Shown: positions 1 to 5,263 of the stretch, piece after piece | Position numbering within the stretch: the stretch's first letter is position 1 | Layout of the letters: each line of letters opens with the position of its first letter | Assembly (NCBI GenBank): GCA_034435675.1 | Contig: DAOTWP010000317.1 | Span: forward strand, 1-15,617 | Reading direction: 5' to 3' | Length of the DNA stretch: 15,617 nucleotides | From: DAOTWP01 sp034435675 | Lineage (GTDB): Bacteria > Chloroflexota > Anaerolineae > Aggregatilineales > Phototrophicaceae | Translations under genes and position numbers: made by a program | Notes under the pieces: generated by a model | Seen by the model: only the letters and a program-made list of their open reading frames with translations | Database searches by the model: none | Told to the model about the DNA's origin: nothing

Positions 1-1
1 G

Positions 2-244
2 ACGCACCTGGTCTACACACGCGATCCGGCAGGCAGCGTGCAGGTCTATGTCAACGGCGCGCTGGCAACGACAGGCACGCGCATGGGCAGCATGAGCGCC
101 TGGAACACGAGCTACCGGCTGGCGCTGGGCAATGAATCGACGCTCAACCGCGGCTGGCTGGGGACGTATCATCTGGTAGCGTTCTACGGCAGAGCGCTGA
201 GTGCCGCGGAGGTCGCGCAGAACTACGCCGCCGGCGCGGACTGA
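2..244 (+). CDS. LamG/concanavalin-like domain protein, C-terminal part (5' end outside window)
   Basis: An open frame runs from the first complete codon at position 2 to TGA at 242-244, giving about 80 residues with no start in view, so the gene begins upstream. The residues follow the last strands of a laminin-G-like (LamG/pentraxin) jelly roll: THLVYTRD, then VQVYVNGAL, RLALGNES, WLGTYHLVAFYGRALS and a closing AAEVAQNYAAG helix. These domains usually sit at the end of secreted or surface proteins and bind carbohydrate or protein ligands, and the typical pattern 'Y..ALs..Ev..nY' is clear. Nothing can be said about the upstream domains or catalytic role. A GTG at 38 is inside the domain and is unlikely to be a real start. 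Confidence 0.8.
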   Translation, partial: THLVYTRDPAGSVQVYVNGALATTGTRMGSMSAWNTSYRLALGNESTLNRGWLGTYHLVAFYGRALSAAEVAQNYAAGAD

Positions 245-287
245 GGGCGGGCGGGGCAAGCGGGGGGCACGGACCATGTTGGGCTGA

Positions 288-307
288 ACAGGGGGCTTCC
301 CCCCTGT
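288..307. terminator. GC-rich hairpin between convergent genes
   Basis: ACAGGGGG (288-295) and CCCCCTGT (300-307) form a perfect 8-bp stem with the tetraloop CTTC. It lies 44 bases after the stop of the LamG gene and 57 bases beyond the stop of the convergent di-heme enzyme gene. There is no clear T run on either side, so it may act as a transcript-end stabiliser or weak terminator. The word GAACAGGGGGCTT resembles hairpins near 7724, 12313 and 15203. Confidence 0.45.
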
Positions 308-363
308 CCGGTCTCGTGGATTGGCTGCCAGCAGACGGCAAGACCGCTGCACACCCCGCCTGT

Positions 364-2385
364 TTACCCTCCGGCATCAACATTCGCTGCGGGCAGCGCG
401 AACGGATCGCTGAAGCGGGGGTCGGTGATAAATTCAATATCCGTCAGGCTTTCCAGGAAAGCGACCAGATCAGCGACTTCCTGATCGGTCAGCGTAAACC
501 CCGCCACCAGCCCGTTTTTGTAAGGATTCGCCCGCCCGTCTCCGGCATACTCCCCGCTGGTGATATTGCGCCCACCATCGCTGTAGAAGCGGATTACTGC
601 TGCCAGCGTGGCGATGCTGCCATCGTGCATATACGGCGCGGTAAGGGCAATATTGCGCAGCGTTGGCGGGCGAAAACGTCCCATATCCCCCGGCTGGTTG
701 GTGATTTCATGAATGCCGGTATTGCCCGAAGGATACGCGCCGGTGCCGCCCAGATTGTACAGCCCGGTGTTGAAGAACGGGCGCTCCTCAAACGTTGTGT
801 TGACACTGACCGTAGACAGCGTGAAGTTAAACCCCACATGGCAGTGATGACATTCCAGCCCTTCCGAGAAGAACAGCGCCATGCCGCGCTGTGCTTCCGG
901 CGAAAGCGCTTCGCGTTCCCCCTGCACATAGCGGTCATACGCGGAAGTGCCGGAAATCAGCGTCCGGTTGAAAGATGCCAGCGCCAGCAGGATATTGTTC
1001 AGCGTGACCGGGTCTTCCTCATTGGGGAACGCGGCGGCAAAACGTTCGCGGTAAGCAGAATCCGCGCGAAAACGGTTCAGGATGGTCGTTTCGTTACCGG
1101 TAATGCCCATCTCCTGCGGATGTTCGCCAAACATCGGGATGACAATCTGCCGTTCCAGCACCAAGAGATTCGGATTCGCCCAGGTCAGTGTGGCATAGTA
1201 AGCAACATTGGTGAGTGTGGGCGAATTGCGCGTCAGTACATCGCCTGTCGCGCCCACCGGCAGGGCACGCCCATCCGTGAATGCCAGCGCCTGCAAATGG
1301 CACGACGAACAGGAAATGCTCTCGTTGACCGACAGCCGGGGATCGTAAAACAGGTAGCGTCCCAGTTCGACCTTTTCGGCGCTCATGGGGTTATTCTGCG
1401 GCACACGCGGCAGCGGAAACCCCGCCGGCAGCCGCCATGCATAGCCGTCGGCGGTCAGATTAACCAGCCCATCTGTCGAGGCTGTAGCGCGAATCCAGGC
1501 ATTGCTGATCTGAAAATCGCCCACCACATGGAAGTTCACCCGTTCCTGCGGCGCTTGCGGCAAAACCTCAAACTCCACCTGCGCCGCAAAACCGGATGCA
1601 AAATGCAGCGTCAGGGGGATAACATCGCCGGCATAGTAATTGCGTGGCAGTGTTTCCAGCATCACATGGCTGCCCGCCGGTGAAAAATCAATCCGGTGGT
1701 GCGGGCGCAGATCCACCACCCCAAGAGCGCCCATACGTGCCACATCCTGCGCATCAATCGTGGTGACATGCAGGCTGAACGTCGCGGCGGCATCGCCGGA
1801 AATCCGCACGAGTGTGTCTTGCTGTGCGCCCGCATTGACAATGCTGAAGTATGCGGTAGTGTTCAACGTGCTTACAGTGGGCGCGCCGTGTGTGTGGTTG
1901 TGCGATAATTCCGGCAGCAGCGGTGTAACCAGCATGCCCACGCCCCAGACTGCTGTCCCTGCTGCCAGACTCAGCAGCAGCGCACTGCCCGCGGTGCGCT
2001 GCTGTGAGGTGACTGTCTGCTGCATGCCGGGCACGCCGCCTGAGAGCAGCGCCACCAGTGCCAGCGCCTCTACGGTCTTGCTGATCGCTGCCGCCAGATC
2101 CAGCGCGTGGGCTTCGGTTGCAAACGGGGTTGCTGCCAGATGCGTCAGCGCCCAGATGACCAGCACCCCGCCGGACAGCAGCACGCCCGACCAGAACAGC
2201 ACCTGCTGCCGCACCTGCTGGCGCAGCAGCACTGCCGCGCCTGCCCAGAGCAGTTGCAGCACACCTGTTACCGCAAAAAAGTAACCATGAATAACAGCAT
2301 GATTCAGATGCTCTGGGGCGATCAGCAGATGAACTGCCCCGGCAGTGAACAGCATGCCCACGGGGAAATAACGAAACACGGGCAT
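364..2385 (-). CDS. Membrane-anchored di-heme MauG/MbnH-type enzyme fused to a PCuAC-like copper domain
   Basis: The protein has 673 residues from the ATG at 2385, which is preceded by GGAG. An upstream in-frame GTG at 2430 lies inside a perfect hairpin and is less likely. About five hydrophobic segments (near 6-23, 29-54, 62-83, 96-116, 132-157) are followed by a His-rich linker (SHNHTH). A PCuAC-like beta domain spans about 178-275; H206, M218, H240 and M242 fit the copper pattern H-X11-M-X21-H-X-M. A MauG/cytochrome c peroxidase-like region from about 320 to the end carries two c-type heme motifs, C359-SS-C362-H363 and C512-HH-C515-H516. MbnH, the closest characterised role, oxidises a tryptophan in its MbnP partner, and an MbnP-like gene lies directly upstream with a 62-bp gap. 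The hemes should face the extracytoplasmic side. A simple di-heme peroxidase is the alternative. The membrane plus PCuAC fusion is unusual, and ISNAWIRAT at 293-301 resembles a PCuAC N-terminal strand placed after the domain. The di-heme assignment is firm; the MbnH role is inferred from the pairing. Confidence 0.88.
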   Translation of the reverse strand: MPVFRYFPVGMLFTAGAVHLLIAPEHLNHAVIHGYFFAVTGVLQLLWAGAAVLLRQQVRQQVLFWSGVLLSGGVLVIWALTHLAATPFATEAHALDLAAAISKTVEALALVALLSGGVPGMQQTVTSQQRTAGSALLLSLAAGTAVWGVGMLVTPLLPELSHNHTHGAPTVSTLNTTAYFSIVNAGAQQDTLVRISGDAAATFSLHVTTIDAQDVARMGALGVVDLRPHHRIDFSPAGSHVMLETLPRNYYAGDVIPLTLHFASGFAAQVEFEVLPQAPQERVNFHVVGDFQISNAWIRATASTDGLVNLTADGYAWRLPAGFPLPRVPQNNPMSAEKVELGRYLFYDPRLSVNESISCSSCHLQALAFTDGRALPVGATGDVLTRNSPTLTNVAYYATLTWANPNLLVLERQIVIPMFGEHPQEMGITGNETTILNRFRADSAYRERFAAAFPNEEDPVTLNNILLALASFNRTLISGTSAYDRYVQGEREALSPEAQRGMALFFSEGLECHHCHVGFNFTLSTVSVNTTFEERPFFNTGLYNLGGTGAYPSGNTGIHEITNQPGDMGRFRPPTLRNIALTAPYMHDGSIATLAAVIRFYSDGGRNITSGEYAGDGRANPYKNGLVAGFTLTDQEVADLVAFLESLTDIEFITDPRFSDPFALPAANVDAGG

Positions 2386-2405
2386 AGTCTCCAGCTTTTC
2401 AACAG

Positions 2406-2432
2406 GCGTGCATCCCGTTGCAGGATGCACGC
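2406..2432 (-). other. Perfect intergenic hairpin between mbnP-like and mbnH-like genes
   Basis: GCGTGCATCC (2406-2415) and GGATGCACGC (2423-2432) are perfect 10-bp arms around a 7-base loop. On the minus strand the hairpin begins about 15 bases after the MbnP-like stop (2448-2450) and ends about 20 bases before the ATG at 2385. No T run follows, so it is more likely an mRNA stability or processing element, or a partial attenuator that sets the ratio of the two products, than a full terminator. Confidence 0.5.
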
Positions 2433-2447
2433 CGGGTAAACAAAATG

Positions 2448-3365
2448 TTATTCTGCGCGGAAGAAATTCTGCGTGCCGTCAGCAACCATCAGCCCGGTTG
2501 CCAGTTCCAGCCCAAAGCCGGTGAACAGCCCACCGCAGTCCGGGTCTTCCAGACCGGACATGCAGCCTGGCGGCTGGGGTGTGCTTTCGTTCAGGTTGAC
2601 ACCTGCCACCAGCGCAGCCAGATCAGCAACGATGAAATTTTCCAGCGGGTTAAACCCATCCATCCGCACGGTGGTGATGTTCGGGTTGCTGCACGGGGCT
2701 TCGGGCGGGGTGCTGCTGTCCGCAGCCTGACAGCCGGTGCTGCCCAAGTGGATAAACCACGCCGGCGTCTGCCCATCGGGCGTGAGCAGGTCAATCCGCA
2801 CGAACTTGTAGCCAAACTGCCAGTTCCACCACATGGCAGGCACGTTCAGCGGCGCGGGGGCAGCGCTGGTGTCAAGGTGGTTGAGTTCAAAGGGCACGCC
2901 CAGATCAAACACAACCCCCGTATACGCACCTTCCGGCACACTGCCGGTCACTTTATCATGCATCTCCGGCGTTCCGGCTTCACTGCACCCACTGGTCGCA
3001 TCCTCAAAGTCCAGCAGAGCCACGTTGGCGTACTGCCACTGTCCATCCTGCGCCAGTTCAACGGGTACTTCTTCGCCTGCGGCATTAATCAGGCGGATAT
3101 TGGAGACAAAAAAGCGGAAATCCGTTATGCTGATAGTGGCACCGTCTGCGCCAATCCCACGATAAACCAGTCCACAGGTTGCCGGGCGGCTGCCAACCAT
3201 AGCGGCGAAGTGCAGAGTCACATCCGGTCCGACAACCGGCATTGTGGCGTCTACTTCGCCGCCATGCCCATCTTCGCCATCACCATGCTGTGCCACTGCC
3301 GTCCCTAAGGTCAGCGCCAGCAGCAGCAGCAGCCCCAGCAATAAAATCAAACGCGCTTGTTTCAT
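2448..3365 (-). CDS. MbnP-type secreted copper-binding protein (AZL_007920/MXAN_0976-like family)
   Basis: The protein has 305 residues. A Sec signal peptide covers roughly 1-25 (cleavage near AVA|QHGDG), followed by a His/Asp-rich segment (HGDGEDGHGG). The ATG at 3365 is preceded by GGAGAGGA. The body carries recognisable family landmarks: ITDFRFFVSNIRL (80-92), VALLDFED (115-122), the GVPFELNH block (156-163), the Trp-rich MWWNWQFGYKF (178-188), HLGSTGC (207-212) and GCMSG...DPDC (267-277). Six cysteines (64, 127, 212, 225, 268, 277) could form disulfides in the oxidised exterior. MbnP proteins bind copper and are substrates of the di-heme enzyme MbnH, which converts a tryptophan to kynurenine. 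The adjacent downstream gene is a MauG/MbnH-type enzyme, which supports the call. Which Trp would be modified here cannot be read from sequence alone. Copper binding is inferred from the family. Confidence 0.85.
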   Translation of the reverse strand: MKQARLILLLGLLLLLALTLGTAVAQHGDGEDGHGGEVDATMPVVGPDVTLHFAAMVGSRPATCGLVYRGIGADGATISITDFRFFVSNIRLINAAGEEVPVELAQDGQWQYANVALLDFEDATSGCSEAGTPEMHDKVTGSVPEGAYTGVVFDLGVPFELNHLDTSAAPAPLNVPAMWWNWQFGYKFVRIDLLTPDGQTPAWFIHLGSTGCQAADSSTPPEAPCSNPNITTVRMDGFNPLENFIVADLAALVAGVNLNESTPQPPGCMSGLEDPDCGGLFTGFGLELATGLMVADGTQNFFRAE

Positions 3366-3459
3366 AATCCTCTCCAGTTTGCATTGGTGTGAACACGATT
3401 ATCAACAACAGAGGCGGACGCAGACGTTCCACGCTCTGGTGTCTCCGCAGGGAAACAAT

Positions 3460-4059
3460 TCAGCCGGATGAGTGGTTCATGCGGTGGTGACAGTGCTGCT
3501 GGCGCAGGTAGCTGTTGACTTCATCGAAGCCCATCATACGCCCGCCAAACCCACGCACGAAATCGCGGGCATCAGTCTGATTGGCAAAACACAGCACGCT
3601 GGGCACACAGCACAATTCAATGCGGCTTTCCAGAACATAGACTGCCTGAATGACGTTGACCATGCGCCCGTAGAGAAAATCGCGGGTCAGCGCGATATTC
3701 AACGCTTCGTCAAAACTGCCCAGCAGCAGCAGCCCGCAGTGGGGGCAGCAGGCATGCAGCAGTTCGCCGTTGTCACGCTGTACCGTGAATGCCGTGCGGT
3801 AAGGGACATCCACGCGGCACAGCGCACAAGCGACCACCGGGGAATCCGGGGCCGTCTCCCGTGTGGATCGCGGTTCCACAAGCTCTACACCGCCGTACAT
3901 TTTCTGCACGCGCCTGCCCGCCGCGAGTTGATCCAGATCACGGTGCACAGTCATCACCGACACGCCCAGCCGTTCTGCCAGCACGTCAATCGCCAGCCAG
4001 CGTTCCGCAACGAGCCACTCCATGATTTGTTCCTGGCGCTGCCGGGGCATGTCACCCAT
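3460..4059 (-). CDS. DeoR-type HTH regulator with C-terminal NosL-like metal-binding domain
   Basis: The protein has 199 residues, no signal peptide and no membrane segment. Residues 5-60 are a DeoR-like winged helix, with the HTH near LAERLGVSVMTVHRDLDQL (27-45) and the wing at KMYGG. Instead of the usual DeoR sugar-phosphate domain, residues 75-185 resemble NosL: CALC (78-81), CCPHC (104-108), a VIQAVYVLES strand (136-145), a Cys pair (150-151), C157-FANQTDARDF, then FGGRMMGFDEV (171-181), which matches the NosL ending 'GGRVLRFEEI'. The tail HCHHRMNH (189-196) is also rich in metal ligands. I infer a cytoplasmic copper or thiol-reactive metal sensor controlling the downstream MbnP/MbnH-like genes, which follow after a 94-bp gap on the same strand. 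The domain fold is inferred from residue patterns. The ATG at 4059 has AGG eight bases upstream; a second ATG at 4050 is possible. Confidence 0.8.
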   Translation of the reverse strand: MGDMPRQRQEQIMEWLVAERWLAIDVLAERLGVSVMTVHRDLDQLAAGRRVQKMYGGVELVEPRSTRETAPDSPVVACALCRVDVPYRTAFTVQRDNGELLHACCPHCGLLLLGSFDEALNIALTRDFLYGRMVNVIQAVYVLESRIELCCVPSVLCFANQTDARDFVRGFGGRMMGFDEVNSYLRQQHCHHRMNHSSG

Positions 4060-4069
4060 GTTAAAACCT

Positions 4070-4097
4070 GTGATAGATTGTTATATTTAACGTGATA
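4070..4097. promoter_or_regulatory. Possible operator: two GTGATA repeats 22 bp apart
   Basis: GTGATA occurs at 4070-4075 and again at 4092-4097, a spacing of 22 bp or about two helical turns, between the -10 box and the ATG of the DeoR/NosL-like regulator. A related GTGATG is at 4122-4127 inside the promoter spacer, and GTTATA/TATAAC form an inverted pair (4080-4085, 4107-4112). This is a plausible autoregulatory operator, but short words like these can arise by chance. Confidence 0.25.
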
Positions 4098-4104
4098 TGT
4101 CTTG

Positions 4105-4133
4105 AGTATAACATGACGCCGGTGATGATGCAA
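4105..4133 (-). promoter_or_regulatory. Probable promoter of the copper-locus regulator gene
   Basis: On the minus strand TTGCAT (4133-4128) is followed after exactly 17 bases by TATACT (4110-4105), a fair sigma-70 pair. It lies 45 bases upstream of the regulator ATG at 4059. The same -10 hexamer in the context GTTATACT occurs upstream of the small gene starting at 12574. Confidence 0.45.
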
Positions 4134-4151
4134 GGCGACCCCAAGAGTCGG

Positions 4152-4304
4152 CAGGGCTATCGCATCAAAATTCTTACCGGGTTCATAATGGTTCACAAAA
4201 TAGCAGGACAGACGGATTTTCGTAGGGGCGACCCGGCGGGTCGCCCCTACAGATACCCCATGATCCTTTATGATCCGAATGTCAGATTTGATGCGATAGC
4301 CCTG
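4152..4304. mobile_element. 153-bp MITE-like element with 18-bp terminal inverted repeats and 9-bp target duplication
   Basis: CAGGGCTATCGCATCAAA (4152-4169) is exactly reverse-complemented at 4287-4304. The element is directly flanked by the 9-base direct repeat AAGAGTCGG at 4143-4151 and 4305-4313, as expected for a transposition target duplication. There is no coding capacity, so it would need a transposase supplied in trans. The termini and duplication length are compatible with families making 8-10 bp duplications, but I cannot assign one. Inside is a 13-bp-stem GTAGGGGC palindrome (4222-4250). The element sits between the divergent promoters of the copper regulator and the GDPD gene. 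Confidence 0.75.
4222..4250. repeat. GTAGGGGC palindromic module (copy 1)
   Basis: GTAGGGGCGACCC (4222-4234) pairs perfectly with GGGTCGCCCCTAC (4238-4250) around the loop GGC. It is the core of the MITE-like element, and relatives occur at 7774-7801, 15269-15305 and 15402-15430. Confidence 0.8.
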
Positions 4305-4376
4305 AAGAGTCGGCAGATCAAAGCACTTATCCGTGCAGGCGTGGGCGTGCCCGACAGTGCCTGCCCCCCGCGCGCC

Positions 4377-4405
4377 TGTACCACCACCCCCCCTCAGGCT
4401 ATAAT
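4377..4405 (+). promoter_or_regulatory. Probable promoter of the GDPD-coaBC unit
   Basis: A consensus TATAAT at 4400-4405 lies 54 bases before the preferred GDPD start. The hexamer 17 bases upstream (TGTACC, 4377-4382) is a weak -35. The context GCTATAATGAC is identical to that upstream of the secreted protein gene (6614-6624). Confidence 0.5.
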
Positions 4406-4459
4406 GACAGCATGAAATCACAGCACTGCCGGTATATCTCTGGGAAAGGACGCTGTTCG

Positions 4460-5248
4460 ATGCGTTTCATACGTCGTTTGTTGCTGCTGCTGCTGGCGGG
4501 CTGGTCACTGCTGCACATGCTGCTGCGTCCCCGCCGCAATCCGCAGCCGGTAGTGATCGGGCATCGCGGCGCGGCAGGCATTGCGCCGGAAAACACGCTG
4601 GCGGCACTGCGCGCGGGCATCGCCGCCGGGGCAGAACTGGTTGAAATTGATGTCCAGCGCAGCAAGGATGATGTGCTGGTGGTGTTTCATGACGACACGC
4701 TGGAACGCCTGACCAACGGGCAGGGCAGTGTCAGCAGCAAATCGTTCGACGAACTGCGCGCGCTGGACGCCGGGACACATTTTGGGGCGCGCTACAGCGA
4801 CGAAAAAATTCCCACCCTGGACGAAGCGCTGCAACTGGCACGCGACTCGCGGGTCAAGCTGGTGATTGAGATGAAATCCCCGGCGCAGTTTCCCGGCATC
4901 GCCCAGCAGTTGGCGTTGGCGCTCAAGGATGTCAACGCCTATCGGGGAGTTGTGGTCATCTCGTTTGACCATGAATGGCTGTGGCAATTCAAACGGCTGA
5001 TGCCCGACGTGGCGGTGGGCTATATCTGGATGGCACGCGGCGGCGAACCGCGGATCGGGCTTTCCGGCGAATACGCCGATGTTTACTGGTGGAATGTGCT
5101 GCTGGACCCGTCACTGGTGCGCCGGATGAACTCGCGCGGTTTCAAGGTGTGGGTCTGGACGGTGGATCGTCCGCTCGTCATGCGTCTGATGCGCTGGTTG
5201 GGCGTAGAAGGCATTACTACTAATCGTCCTGATCTGGCACAGTTTTGA
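4460..5248 (+). CDS. Glycerophosphodiester phosphodiesterase (GDPD family)
   Basis: The protein has 262 residues from the ATG at 4460, which follows GGAAAGGA. An in-frame ATG at 4412 would add 16 residues but lies only six bases after the -10 box. Residues 1-23 are a basic, Leu-rich membrane anchor (RFIRRLLLLLLAGWSLL). The TIM-barrel catalytic signature is intact: GHRG (34-37), APENT (42-46) with E44, VEIDV (61-65) with metal ligands E62 and D64, and FHDD (76-79). A later EMKSP stretch supplies the usual third glutamate. The enzyme hydrolyses glycerophosphodiesters such as glycerophosphoethanolamine to glycerol-3-phosphate and the alcohol, for phospholipid turnover. The anchor suggests it works at the membrane, and orientation is uncertain. 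coaBC follows after 15 bp, so the two are probably cotranscribed, with no obvious functional link. Confidence 0.92.
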   Translation: MRFIRRLLLLLLAGWSLLHMLLRPRRNPQPVVIGHRGAAGIAPENTLAALRAGIAAGAELVEIDVQRSKDDVLVVFHDDTLERLTNGQGSVSSKSFDELRALDAGTHFGARYSDEKIPTLDEALQLARDSRVKLVIEMKSPAQFPGIAQQLALALKDVNAYRGVVVISFDHEWLWQFKRLMPDVAVGYIWMARGGEPRIGLSGEYADVYWWNVLLDPSLVRRMNSRGFKVWVWTVDRPLVMRLMRWLGVEGITTNRPDLAQF

Positions 5249-5263
5249 GGCGCGCAAACCCCG

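Noticed and set aside
316..1683. Plus-strand open frame (455 codons) opposite the di-heme enzyme gene
   Set aside because: The opposite strand carries two CXXCH heme motifs and coherent domains. This frame has low-complexity composition and starts in the hairpin region.
2386..2430. Upstream GTG start of the di-heme enzyme (adds 15 residues)
   Set aside because: The GTG lies in a perfect hairpin and the added residues are not signal-like. The ATG at 2385 has GGAG just upstream and begins directly before the first hydrophobic segment.
364..4059. A methanobactin biosynthetic cluster
   Set aside because: No short Cys-containing precursor and no MbnB/MbnC-like genes are seen near the MbnP/MbnH-like pair, so only the MbnP/MbnH part of that system is supported.
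3460..4059. An ordinary NosL lipoprotein
   Set aside because: There is no signal peptide or lipobox. The N-terminus is a clear DeoR-type helix-turn-helix, and no nosZ or nos accessory genes are nearby.
4412..4459. Upstream ATG start for the GDPD gene
   Set aside because: It lies only six bases after a consensus -10 box and lacks a ribosome site, while the ATG at 4460 has GGAAAGGA and starts right at the membrane anchor. Leaderless translation from 4412 cannot be fully excluded.
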